DNA of 64,000 nt from Polynucleobacter sp. MG-6-Vaara-E2 (GCF_018687695.1 NZ_CP061303.1:620001-684000), one strand, 5' to 3'; numbered from the stretch's first letter, positions 51,843 through 59,225 are shown. Program-made: numbers and translations. Notes: a model not told the origin generated them from the letters alone.

Positions 51843-52004
51843 TTATAGCCCCCGCAATGTGGTGTAGTGATAGAGGTAATCACGGGTAAGTTCGTCTACT
51901 TGCTGATGGCTAGTAGGGTGATGGCTATTGATAAATTGCTCCAAATCGTTGCTTTTGGCATAGGTGCCGAAAACTTGATTAAAGAGGCTCAATAATTGTG
52001 TCAT
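51843..52004 (-). CDS. very small protein (53 aa)
   Basis: A 53-residue frame with a good AAGGAG box six bases before ATG 52004. The first 14 residues form a short hydrophobic helix (Q-L-L-S-L-F-N-Q-V-F-G), and the rest is polar and His/Tyr-rich (S-H-H-P-T-S-H-Q-Q-V-D, then D-Y-L-Y-H-Y). It is the first gene of a four-gene unit leading to the GNAT and thioesterase genes. No family is recognised. Confidence 0.55.
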   Translation of the reverse strand: MTQLLSLFNQVFGTYAKSNDLEQFINSHHPTSHQQVDELTRDYLYHYTTLRGL

Positions 52005-52225
52005 TTAACGCTCCTTATCTAAATGTATTAGGGTTAATACTTAGTTAGACTAGCACCTATTTGTGTATGTTGCATGACAGCAAAAATAATTTTTTAGTGA
52101 TCAAGCCCTATCAAAATGACTTAAAAAACGGGTGCCTGCGGCGAACTTACTGTGCCATACAAGAATTGCACCAAGGCGGTGTTTTTGTGAGCTCAAGCGG
52201 AAAAAAATTTAAAAGACCTTAAAGC

Positions 52226-52405
52226 CTAATCTTCTAAATCTTCGCTACTGTCTTCCACTCTGTATTCCACCTTAATTTTCTTTAATACAGGATGTAACAG
52301 TGGACTTGCATCCTTGGATACATCGTTTAAGTGGCAGTAGCCATAAAAAGGAATAGGCTCTTTTTCAACTAGCTCGCGATCTTCAGTAGTAAAAGTAGTC
52401 ATCAT
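52226..52405 (-). CDS. small acidic protein (59 aa)
   Basis: A 59-residue reverse-strand frame with a GGGAGAG box before ATGATG (starts 52405 or 52402). It has an acidic tail (E-D-S-S-E-D-L-E-D), a central YGYCHLN, and L-K-K-I-K-V-E-Y-R before the tail. That last motif, the ATGATG start and the acidic end recall the 56-aa gene at 40843. Soluble; function unknown. Confidence 0.55.
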   Translation of the reverse strand: MMTTFTTEDRELVEKEPIPFYGYCHLNDVSKDASPLLHPVLKKIKVEYRVEDSSEDLED

Positions 52406-52579
52406 TACTCTCCCTAAATGAATCAGATGTGGTTACCTATGGGCTGTTAGAACAAACTGAGGAACCAGTAAGGAACAGAATTGCTCTTCATCTCCCATAA
52501 GTAGCCATCATTCTTGATGAATTAATGTGACAAATCTATCGTGAACTGAAATATTTTTCGGTAAATTTTAAAAGGTGAA

Positions 52580-52623
52580 ATTGTCATATTTGGCCTTGAT
52601 AAATCGAGCTCAAATATGACAAT
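52580..52623. repeat. perfect 13-bp inverted repeat
   Basis: ATTGTCATATTTG and CAAATATGACAAT are exact reverse complements separated by 18 bases. It is AT-rich with no T tract, so it is more like a two-site operator than a terminator. It sits about 80 bases before the 78-aa gene and would suit control of that gene. Confidence 0.65.
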
Positions 52624-52704
52624 GAGCATCAAGCATTCATCAAGATGTCATGAGAAAAGTAGAGCATCACAGTCAAGTTCAATGGCTCATTGAAGGAGAC
52701 AAAA

Positions 52705-52941
52705 ATGCTAGATCAAAATCAAAGTGACAAGGTTATTGAATTAAGAAGAATGTCTGCCGAGTACTATCAAAAGGCGGCCTGGAATCAACTGTTGGCGCTC
52801 GATAATTACAGAGAAAAAAACTTTGAAGCGGCAGATCGTTTTGCGCAGCTGTCTTTTGAAGATCAGATGGCGGCGATGGAGTATGCCGAGCTAGCTGATG
52901 CAGAGTCCTCTCTGCATCTCGAGCTAGAGCTTGAGGATTAA
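52705..52941 (+). CDS. small hypothetical acidic protein (78 aa)
   Basis: A 78-residue, Glu/Asp/Ala-rich helical protein. The pattern A-A-D-R-F-A-Q-L-S-F-E-D-Q-M-A-A-M-E-Y-A-E-L-A-D-A-E suggests two amphipathic helices. ATG at 52705 follows AAGGAG at 52693; an in-frame start at 52690 is less favoured. It ends in an acidic L-E-L-E-L-E-D. The upstream 13-bp inverted repeat may regulate it. No family recognised. Confidence 0.65.
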   Translation: MLDQNQSDKVIELRRMSAEYYQKAAWNQLLALDNYREKNFEAADRFAQLSFEDQMAAMEYAELADAESSLHLELELED

Positions 52942-52952
52942 CTAAAGCTCTG

Positions 52953-52977
52953 AAAAAAGGGGCTTTGTGCCCCTTTA
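52953..52977. terminator. terminator overlapping the histone-like gene stop
   Basis: AAAGGGGC-TTTGT-GCCCCTTT forms a strong hairpin. On the minus strand it overlaps the stop codon of the histone-like gene and ends in TTTTTT. It can also serve the 78-aa gene on the plus strand. Confidence 0.8.
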
Positions 52978-53295
52978 AGCTGTAGGCGTGCTGCTTGGGG
53001 TGCTTGGGGCTGCAGGAGCCTTTTTAGCAACAACCTTCTTCGCTACCGCTTTTTTACTAGCCACCTTTTTAGTGGCAGTTTTTTTGCTAACTACCTTTTT
53101 AGTAGCCGCCTTTTTGCTAACTACTTTCTTGGCGGTCGTTTTTTTAGGAGCAGCTTTTTTACTAGCTACCTTTTTGGAATCTTTGGAAGCTTTAGAGGCT
53201 GTTGCTTTAACCAGTTTTTTAGAGACTTTTTCTTTTGCCGCTTCTAGTTTCTCTAATTTTTTGCTTAACTTTTTGATTGTTTTATTAGCTGACAT
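52975..53295 (-). CDS. lysine-repeat histone H1-like protein
   Basis: A 106-residue very basic protein. Residues 1-35 form a lysine-rich helix (K-K-L-S-K-K-L-E-K-L-E-A-A-K-E-K). Residues 41-95 are eleven tandem pentapeptides of the form K-K-x-x-x with A, V, S and T in the variable positions, like the C-terminal tail of histone H1 and of betaproteobacterial nucleoid proteins. The tail ends in Pro/Ser/Thr. It should bind DNA or RNA non-specifically. An HU-like gene is divergent 163 bases away. Confidence 0.85.
   Translation of the reverse strand: MSANKTIKKLSKKLEKLEAAKEKVSKKLVKATASKASKDSKKVASKKAAPKKTTAKKVVSKKAATKKVVSKKTATKKVASKKAVAKKVVAKKAPAAPSTPSSTPTA
53011..53175 (-). repeat. 15-bp coding tandem repeat (11 units, K-K-x-x-x)
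   Basis: This in-gene array encodes eleven K-K-x-x-x units. Nucleotide copies are degenerate but share a TTTTTT-A/G-x-x pattern on the plus strand (two Lys codons as AAAAAG or AAGAAA on the minus strand). Unit number may vary between strains through slippage. Confidence 0.8.
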
Positions 53296-53458
53296 ACTGC
53301 TCCCTTTTGATTGAGGTGGAATACTTTTGATAAGGTTAAAACGAAATCGGCTACTTCACAAGAGTTTTAGTGGCTGACGGACTCAATAAGAGTTAATTTG
53401 TCACAAAGCCCTGTTAAATTTGCGCCAAATAAATGTGATTTCTATCAATTGGCAAGAA

Positions 53459-53737
53459 ATGAATAAAGTGCAAATAATCGAATCCATGGCAGTGGCAGCG
53501 GATATTGGCTATGCCGATGCTGAGCGCGTTCTAGAGTCCATGATTTGTCGGGTAATCGAGGCAGTGAGTGCCAATGAGCAGGTCAGAATTGGCGGCCTTG
53601 GTTCTTTTTCCCAAAGCGTGCGAAGTGCCCGTATCGGTCGAAATCCTGCCACAGGCGCTCCTCTCAAAATTGCCGCATCAAAGTCCATTCAATTTAGGGC
53701 CGGCGAGGCTTTTAAAAGACAAATCAACCAACCTTAA
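53459..53737 (+). CDS. HU-family DNA-binding protein
   Basis: A 92-residue HU/IHF-fold protein that bends and packs DNA as a dimer. Family elements: I-I-E-S-M-A-V-A-A-D-I-G-Y-A-D-A-E near 6-22, then R-I-G-G-L-G-S-F near 44-51, R-x-A-R-I-G-R-N-P-A-T-G near 56-67, and the I-A-A-S-K-S-I-Q-F-R-A-G end of the arm. The G-R-N-P-A-T-G tip matches HU. The start ATG 53459 gives the standard length; an upstream in-frame start is not needed. A second chromatin protein (lysine-repeat) is divergent. Confidence 0.9.
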   Translation: MNKVQIIESMAVAADIGYADAERVLESMICRVIEAVSANEQVRIGGLGSFSQSVRSARIGRNPATGAPLKIAASKSIQFRAGEAFKRQINQP

Positions 53738-53774
53738 TTGCCATGGGCTTGTGTGAAGCTTAGATGAGGCTTAG

Positions 53775-54119
53775 ATGACTACTTTTTTGATTGCAATGCT
53801 CAGTGTTAGCTTTTCAGTGCTCGCCCAGTTTCTTCTAAAGTCTGGGTTGCAAGGATTGTCGCCAAATAGTTTTGCTGACTGGTATCTGGTAGCCAAAAAC
53901 TGGAGAATTTGGGCTGGTTTTGCCTGCTACTCAAGCGCCGCTTTAGTTTGGTTGCGAGTTCTTGCTGACTGGGACGTTAGCAAAGCTTATCCAATGATGG
54001 GGATGGGTTTTGTGCTGACATTGTTGGTTGGCTTGTTATGTGGCGAGACCATCACGACAAGCCGGATTGTCGGTATTGCAGCTATTTTTATGGGCGTTGT
54101 GCTGGTAGCTAGAAGCTAG
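53775..54119 (+). CDS. small multidrug-resistance (SMR/EamA half) transporter
   Basis: A 114-residue inner-membrane protein with four helices (about 3-18, 40-56, 70-86, 94-111) of the SMR/DMT type. L-A-Q-F-L-L-K-S-G near 16-24, a central W-L-R-V-L-x-x-W-D-V-S-K-A-Y-P near 60-75, and the final helix G-I-A-A-I-F-M-G-V-V-L-V match ArnE/EmrE-like halves. It probably works as a dimer. ArnE-like members flip lipid-linked sugars; drug export is the other option. It converges with the BtaA-linked acetyltransferase gene. Confidence 0.8.
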   Translation: MTTFLIAMLSVSFSVLAQFLLKSGLQGLSPNSFADWYLVAKNWRIWAGFACYSSAALVWLRVLADWDVSKAYPMMGMGFVLTLLVGLLCGETITTSRIVGIAAIFMGVVLVARS

Positions 54120-54177
54120 ATGCAATAAGCTACAAACTAACAAACGTAAAAAACGGTCAAATAATCAACCTGATAGA

Positions 54178-55221
54178 TCAAGCTCCCAGCTTGATCAAAT
54201 CCTGCGCACTGATACCTAGGCTTTTATTGGCCACCACTTTGAGGATCTTTCTTTGCAGCCAATTTCCTGAAATTGGGCTAGCCAGGAAGGTGTACTCAAG
54301 ATGAGCGCTAGCACCTCTTTTTCTCTTAAAGTCTCCTGCTCCGGAGCTGTAATTCAGAAGTACCCGCTCTTCATTTGCGTAAGAATAGATTGCTGCAAAA
54401 AGTACTCTGTAAGAGCCTTCTAGATCTAATGCTGGATCGTAGCCAAGGGCTGGTACGGTGAGCGTCTGCTGGGTTGATTGCAACAAGGCAAATGAACAAA
54501 TTTGACCAGAGGAATTGCGCACTAAGAGGCAAGACATGACCCCCGAGCGCACTACGTCTTCAAAGAATTCTTGCGTATATTGCGGATTTAATAAAGAGTG
54601 CTTCTCAAGATAGATTTTTTGATAGAGCGCCTGAATTCGTAACAAGCTAATTTGATCAAGCTGAGTAGTAATTTCTACTTGCATCTGGAGCTTTTTAAAT
54701 AAGGTCAGATCTCGTTTGAGGTGGGATGGTATTTGCAGGGCCTCATCCCGTAAATCAAATTCATAAATCACGCGCGAGGGTATGCCATAAAAACCGCTGG
54801 ACTGAAGTTGATTAATCAGTGCAGGATGGCGGTGGGGCAAAAGGTTGCGTATCCCGACATAGTAGTTTGGATGAGCCTGCTGCATTTGACTGGCAATGCT
54901 ATGAATCTCCTGTTCTTGTTCTGTAGACCAAATTGAAGTGGAGATTGGATAATTTCCAACAAATATTGTTCGATCAATACCAAGTAAAAAAGAGAGCTTA
55001 CCCAAAGCCTGAATGAGAAGAACCAATAGCGGTTGGCTACGGCACTCATGGGCTAAATAGTCAAACCATGCGCTCCTTGGCGAAAAAAGATAGCTTGCAT
55101 TTTTCTGTCTTGAAGGCAGGGTAATGCTGACGGGTATTCTTAAGAAGCCTTCCCAAAGTAAATTAGCGCTAGCGTTAGCAACCCAGTCCCTTAAATGAAT
55201 TTGGGGCCAAGTAGAGCTCAT
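54178..55221 (-). CDS. FemAB/GNAT-like acyltransferase downstream of btaA
   Basis: A 347-residue protein whose C-terminal half (about 160-320) looks like the FemAB/BioF2-type GNAT fold: V-L-L-N-Y-S-S-G-A-G-D-F-K-R-K-R-G-A near 295-312 is the diagnostic loop. The N-terminal half is not recognised. It begins 18 bases after the BtaA-like gene and is most likely in its operon, in the place where a BtaB methyltransferase would be expected. A role in modifying the head group made by BtaA is an inference. Confidence 0.65.
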   Translation of the reverse strand: MSSTWPQIHLRDWVANASANLLWEGFLRIPVSITLPSRQKNASYLFSPRSAWFDYLAHECRSQPLLVLLIQALGKLSFLLGIDRTIFVGNYPISTSIWSTEQEQEIHSIASQMQQAHPNYYVGIRNLLPHRHPALINQLQSSGFYGIPSRVIYEFDLRDEALQIPSHLKRDLTLFKKLQMQVEITTQLDQISLLRIQALYQKIYLEKHSLLNPQYTQEFFEDVVRSGVMSCLLVRNSSGQICSFALLQSTQQTLTVPALGYDPALDLEGSYRVLFAAIYSYANEERVLLNYSSGAGDFKRKRGASAHLEYTFLASPISGNWLQRKILKVVANKSLGISAQDLIKLGA

Positions 55222-55239
55222 GCTAGCGCTAAATTCAAT

Positions 55240-56481
55240 TTAAGCGGCTAGTTCATATAGGTGAAAAGCCCCGTAAATTGCTGAGCGATCCTCATGGATT
55301 AACTGATCCGATGTAGCGTGATTTCGTTTCCAAAGTCTATTTAGATCAGCCGTAAGAGCACCCTCAATAGGAGAGCTTGTTCCAGCAGTTCTAAAAATAA
55401 TCCGCGCGCCAGGATTGGCAGTTCGGGTAATCTCAGTCCAGAGGGTACATATTTCTTCTGGAGTCATCCAATCCTGAGCATCTAGTAACACAACAGCGTC
55501 TACTGAGTTTGCTGGCATTCTCTTAAGTGCATCTAAGACATTATTTTGTTCGATAGATAATCGATCGATGTTGTTGCGAACCAATTCAAAATGTTGTTCT
55601 TGTAGATATAAAGGCTTATTGGTGGGGTTGTGATGGTCATAACTCCTACCGTAGGCTTGCCAAGCAAAGTAATTATTATTGATGTTATCAATGGTGGCTA
55701 ATTTTCTAGCGCGCTCTTTGAGAACTTGAGCCATGGTTTCTGGGCGGTCTTCGCACAGGCTAGCGTGTTGACTTGGCGGAATTCCGAGGTTGTATAGCGC
55801 TAGCGGGCTACCCATAATTTTTTTCACAAGCCGTGAATCAAAAATTTTGGCAACATTTTCATCAAACCATTGAGCCTGGGCTTCGACCGTAGGTTGTTTG
55901 AGTAATTCGTCTAGCTTTACGCGATAGAGTTTGGCGCTAATGTGGATAAACCCAATGAGTTTGCCTAACAAACCGTATTTATAGAATCCTTTTTCGAACA
56001 TCCGAATGCGTTCAAACCCTTTCATACCACCTTCCCAGTAATCGCGTGTCGCAGGATTTAAATGCTGCGCTAAGACTTCTCGGTAGAGGCGAGGGTTATT
56101 AATGGATTTTGCTTCGCCAAAAAATTTATAAAATTCTTTGTATTCAAGCCTACGAATACCTTCCATCTTTAGGTTAACCAAGGCCACATGGGCGTGGTTT
56201 AAATCTACCGCAGTAATTTTTTTAGGGCTTGCAGTGAGGTAGGAGAGGGCATTGCAGCCACCAGAGGCAATCGTAATTAAATGGTCGGTGGGCTGCAGTT
56301 TGAGTGCTTTTAAATCCACCACAGGATCTTCCCAGATTTGGGGATAGACTAAGCGCTCAAACCAAAGCGCAAAAAGTCGATCATGAAATGACACTTTTTT
56401 CTTTTTTGCATAGACAGCGTCTTTAAGTAGTTTTTTTGAGCGCGAAAGATTTGACTTAGGCAATGCAGTAAGGTTGTCCAT
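55240..56481 (-). CDS. btaA: BtaA-like betaine-lipid synthase (aminocarboxypropyl transferase)
   Basis: A 413-residue protein of the DUF3419/BtaA family, which transfers the 3-amino-3-carboxypropyl group of S-adenosylmethionine to diacylglycerol to make a homoserine lipid. The SAM site is in LITIASGGCNALSYL near 68-82, with the acidic strand end I-T-A-V-D-L-N-H-A-H near 88-97. F-E-R-L-V-Y-P-Q-I-W-E-D-P near 42-54 and V-V-L-L-D-A-Q-D-W-M near 330-340 are family motifs. The partner btaB methyltransferase is absent. It is divergent from a secreted START-like gene 185 bases away. Confidence 0.87.
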   Translation of the reverse strand: MDNLTALPKSNLSRSKKLLKDAVYAKKKKVSFHDRLFALWFERLVYPQIWEDPVVDLKALKLQPTDHLITIASGGCNALSYLTASPKKITAVDLNHAHVALVNLKMEGIRRLEYKEFYKFFGEAKSINNPRLYREVLAQHLNPATRDYWEGGMKGFERIRMFEKGFYKYGLLGKLIGFIHISAKLYRVKLDELLKQPTVEAQAQWFDENVAKIFDSRLVKKIMGSPLALYNLGIPPSQHASLCEDRPETMAQVLKERARKLATIDNINNNYFAWQAYGRSYDHHNPTNKPLYLQEQHFELVRNNIDRLSIEQNNVLDALKRMPANSVDAVVLLDAQDWMTPEEICTLWTEITRTANPGARIIFRTAGTSSPIEGALTADLNRLWKRNHATSDQLIHEDRSAIYGAFHLYELAA

Positions 56482-56666
56482 AGTTACTCATGAAGTGGTT
56501 AAAAGGCAGACCTCATTTAAGACAAGCTTTAAGTCAAAGTAGTGACAATTTTGTTGCAAATTTATTAAAGTAGTCTGACTCCCGATTGCTAAGGCATAGT
56601 CATCAAACTGCCATCAAATCATCGTATTGATTGAGTATTGTTGAAATTTATATAGGTCAATCGAGT

Positions 56667-57293
56667 ATGTTTGGTAGATATCAGAAGATCGCGTTACCTC
56701 TTTTCATGCTGGTTTTTTCACTGCTCTGTGCCCCCAACTCACAAGCAGCACAGCCTCCATTTGATCTGAAGGTGTCAGTAGATCGGGTAGGTGCTACTTT
56801 TCAAGTACATGCCAGCTACGTAGTACCGGTCAATGAATGCCAAGCATACGCATTTTTAACTGACTATGAAGCTGCAAAAAATATCCCTGGTATTAGTGAA
56901 TCGAGAATCATTAATCGCAATGCCAATAAAGTTCAAGTAGAGCGGGTTGCAGAAGAGCGGGTCTTGTTTATTCCGATCTATCTGCGCTCTTTATTAGAAT
57001 TCTCCGAGGTTTCCAATAGTCGCTTAGAGTTTGTACAACTTGAGGGTCATGCAAAATCTTATAAGGGTAACTGGGTTATTGAGCCTGACAGAGCTGGTAC
57101 GCGCTTTATCCATCAGGCAAGCTTTGAACTAGATACCTCAATCCCACTTTTTATCATTCAATATTTTTTAGAAAATAGTGCAACCAAGCGCTTTGAAATC
57201 ATGGCCGAGCGTGTAGCTCAGCAGCAGATCAGCACAAATGCCAATGGCAATCCAAATCCCAACCCCCTCTGCAAGAAATTAGCCGCCTTGTAA
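56667..57293 (+). CDS. secreted START/SRPBCC-like protein (first paralogue)
   Basis: A 208-residue protein with a Sec signal peptide (core LFMLVFSLLCA, cleavage near SQAA, residue 29). The mature domain is an SRPBCC/START-like fold: E-C-Q-A-Y-A-F-L-T-D-Y-E-A-A-K-N-I-P-G-I near 61-80, a central hydrophobic strand set, and a long C-terminal helix. Such folds enclose lipids or other hydrophobic ligands; periplasmic lipid carriage is plausible. It shares the same motif and Y-K-G-x-W with the paralogue at 58556. It is divergent from btaA. No ligand is known. Confidence 0.7.
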   Translation: MFGRYQKIALPLFMLVFSLLCAPNSQAAQPPFDLKVSVDRVGATFQVHASYVVPVNECQAYAFLTDYEAAKNIPGISESRIINRNANKVQVERVAEERVLFIPIYLRSLLEFSEVSNSRLEFVQLEGHAKSYKGNWVIEPDRAGTRFIHQASFELDTSIPLFIIQYFLENSATKRFEIMAERVAQQQISTNANGNPNPNPLCKKLAAL

Positions 57294-57329
57294 TGCAATG
57301 GAAAAAGAGGGGGCGAGACTACAGGCAAA

Positions 57330-57794
57330 TTACAGTCTAGTAAATTTCCCAGTAATTTTGGCGCCTTTTTCAATGGCGATCTCTTTATAGAAAACGTCGC
57401 CCGTGATGACCGCAGTTGAGCGCAGGGTCAAAAAATCATGAACCTGAAGGCGGTTCTCAATATGCCCTGCAATGTCTGCTAGCTGGCAATCAACCTGTCC
57501 TCGAACTTCACCCGTTTTTTCGACGAACAAGGCATGAGCCGTCAAGTTGCCTTCAATAAGGCCTGACACAGTTGCCATATCCGGTATGTTGAGGGAGCCC
57601 ACCAGTCGAACTCCTTCTCCGACCACAAGACTGCCAGGGCGCATGGCGCTTTGTTGCTGAGAAGCAATAGCTTGCTTCTGCGTTGCCAAGTCTTGCGAAG
57701 AATCATCCTGTAATTGACCTTGGGGCATCTCTTGAGGTGAGGCGTCTAGAGTGGCCTGACTATTGGTCTGAGAATTTTCTTTTTTGAAAAACAT
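57330..57794 (-). CDS. bactofilin family protein (second copy)
   Basis: A 154-residue bactofilin with a 50-residue disordered Gln/Ser-rich N-terminal tail and a beta-helix core from about 50 to 150 (PGSLVVGEGVRLVGSLNI, then A-T-V-S-G-L-I-E-G-N-L, V-R-G-Q-V-D-C, then V-I-T-G-D-V-F-Y-K-E-I). It would polymerise into filaments that place envelope enzymes. It is not a close copy of the first bactofilin, since the tail and repeat details differ. It diverges from an XRE-type gene. Confidence 0.87.
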   Translation of the reverse strand: MFFKKENSQTNSQATLDASPQEMPQGQLQDDSSQDLATQKQAIASQQQSAMRPGSLVVGEGVRLVGSLNIPDMATVSGLIEGNLTAHALFVEKTGEVRGQVDCQLADIAGHIENRLQVHDFLTLRSTAVITGDVFYKEIAIEKGAKITGKFTRL

Positions 57795-57860
57795 CAGTAA
57801 TGCCACCTTTTGTCGGTAAATGGTAATAAAACTGTCAATAAATTACTCTAGCATCTGAGT

Positions 57861-58148
57861 ATGACAATTTCAGTACAGGTTCCTATGTCTTTTAGACCTA
57901 AACCAGTATCAACCACCATGATCCTTGGGGAGGTGCTCAAGACCGCTCGCATGGATCAGGGGATGAGTCAGGAAGAGCTTGCCAATCAGGCATGTCTGAA
58001 AAAGTGGCATATTCAAGAAATCGAAGAAACGGATTCTTGCAGAACTTTTTACTCCCAAGAAATCAAATTACAGGGCGCTAAAAGAATCGGGAGTCTTCTC
58101 GGTCTTGATCACTCTCAATTTCTGTCGGTGAAGTCCTTAAAAGACTGA
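57861..58148 (+). CDS. RodZ/XRE-like helix-turn-helix protein
   Basis: A 95-residue soluble protein. Residues 20-75 form an XRE/RodZ-type HTH: I-L-G-E-V-L-K-T-A-R-M-D-Q-G-M-S-Q-E-E-L-A then L-K-K-W-H-I-Q-E-I-E-E. RodZ is a membrane cytoskeletal partner with the same HTH; this protein lacks a membrane segment. It is divergent from bactofilin 2 (66-base gap), so it may regulate or bind that gene or filament. The true start could be ATG 57885. Confidence 0.68.
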   Translation: MTISVQVPMSFRPKPVSTTMILGEVLKTARMDQGMSQEELANQACLKKWHIQEIEETDSCRTFYSQEIKLQGAKRIGSLLGLDHSQFLSVKSLKD

Positions 58149-58186
58149 TAAAAAGACTCATAACAAGAGTCATAAAAAGATTCATC
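58139..58186 (+). repeat. four 12-bp tandem repeats
   Basis: Four degenerate 12-base units (consensus AAAAGACTCATA) overlap the stop codon of the HTH gene. Units 2 and 3 also form a GACTC...GAGTC inverted pair. It may be a small regulatory or 3'-end element. Confidence 0.6.
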
Positions 58187-58257
58187 AATATTGCTTAGTG
58201 TTGCCAAGGTAAGCTATACGAGAGTGGCTTCTCAACATTTGATATTCTGTAAGCAGA

Positions 58258-58422
58258 ATGAACTGCAAAGAATGTCAATTTTTCTACATCACCTGGGACC
58301 AGAAATTTCCCTATGGGTGTAAGCAATATGGCATTAAATCCAAAACCAGCCCTGATACTCAAGTGCTCGCCAACACAGGGTTAGCCTGCTTAGTTTTTCA
58401 AGCGAAAAAAGAGAAGCCTTAG
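58258..58422 (+). CDS. small cysteine-rich protein (54 aa)
   Basis: A 54-residue protein with Cys at positions 3, 6, 21 and 44 (N-C-K-E-C then Y-G-C-K then L-A-C-L), a likely zinc site. Y-I-T-W-D-Q-K-F-P-Y-G-C-K and the L-V-F-Q-A-K ending resemble a widespread family of about 55-residue zinc-finger-like proteins often mislabelled uracil-DNA glycosylase. There is no clear ribosome binding site. Function unknown. Confidence 0.6.
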   Translation: MNCKECQFFYITWDQKFPYGCKQYGIKSKTSPDTQVLANTGLACLVFQAKKEKP

Positions 58423-58555
58423 TGTCGTAAAGCTGTACCTATGTTTGACTTCAAAATGGAATTTTTTTATTGAGATGAGTGCATCACAAAGATAATAGTT
58501 GGTTAGTTATTCAAGGGCTTGATCAGCCTTTTTGAATCTACTCTAAAATCGGCCC

Positions 58556-59122
58556 ATGAAATGGTTTCTAATCTCAATTCTCAGTTTGCTAAGCCTGCAG
58601 GTCTGCGCGCAGGAAGCCGATAACCCCTTCAATGTTCAGATTAGTATCAAGCCTCTCAATGGCCGCTTTCATATCAACGCAAACTACACTGTGCCCATTC
58701 AGCCCTGTAATGCATATGCGTTCTTGACTGACTATGAAGCTTCTAAAAATATTGCAGGTATCGTAGACGTCAAAATTGTCTCAAGGTCAGCTAATAAAGT
58801 GCGGGTGAGCAGAACTTTAGAAGAAGAGATTCTATTTTTTCATGTGGAGCTAAGAACTGTAGTCGAATATACCGAAGTACCATATCGCCTTTTAAGCTTT
58901 GAACAAGTCAGTGGTGATGCCAAGCATTACAAAGGCACTTGGAAATTGGTTCCGGAAAAAGACAAAACAACTTTTAAATATGATGCAGTGGTTGAGCTTG
59001 ATTCCATTGTGCCGATGGCTGTCATTGAGTACTTCATGAAAAACAATCTGTATGAGAGGCTGGAGTCTATGGCTCAAAAAGCATCGCAGTACAAGCCCTC
59101 AACTACATTAGCTTGTAAATAA
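58556..59122 (+). CDS. secreted START/SRPBCC-like protein (second paralogue)
   Basis: A 188-residue protein with a Sec signal peptide (core LISILSLLSLQVCA, cleavage after VCA, residue 18). The mature domain repeats the motif of the first paralogue (P-C-N-A-Y-A-F-L-T-D-Y-E-A-S-K-N-I-A-G-I and later Y-K-G-T-W). The conserved Cys of the motif could pair with the near-C-terminal Cys in both copies. It probably binds a hydrophobic ligand in the periplasm. It lies 1.3 kb after the first paralogue with bactofilin 2 and the HTH gene between. Confidence 0.7.
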   Translation: MKWFLISILSLLSLQVCAQEADNPFNVQISIKPLNGRFHINANYTVPIQPCNAYAFLTDYEASKNIAGIVDVKIVSRSANKVRVSRTLEEEILFFHVELRTVVEYTEVPYRLLSFEQVSGDAKHYKGTWKLVPEKDKTTFKYDAVVELDSIVPMAVIEYFMKNNLYERLESMAQKASQYKPSTTLACK

Positions 59123-59225
59123 TTGGCGTACCCAACCATTTCCTACGACCAAATCATCCTCAATCCCTATTTATTTGTCCCTCAAGCCTCTACGCTGAAT
59201 CCTTCTGTATAGAGGAGGGTTAGGT

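Noticed and set aside
53011..53175. CRISPR-like array
   Set aside because: The 15-bp periodicity encodes K-K-x-x-x repeats in a basic protein, with no spacers.
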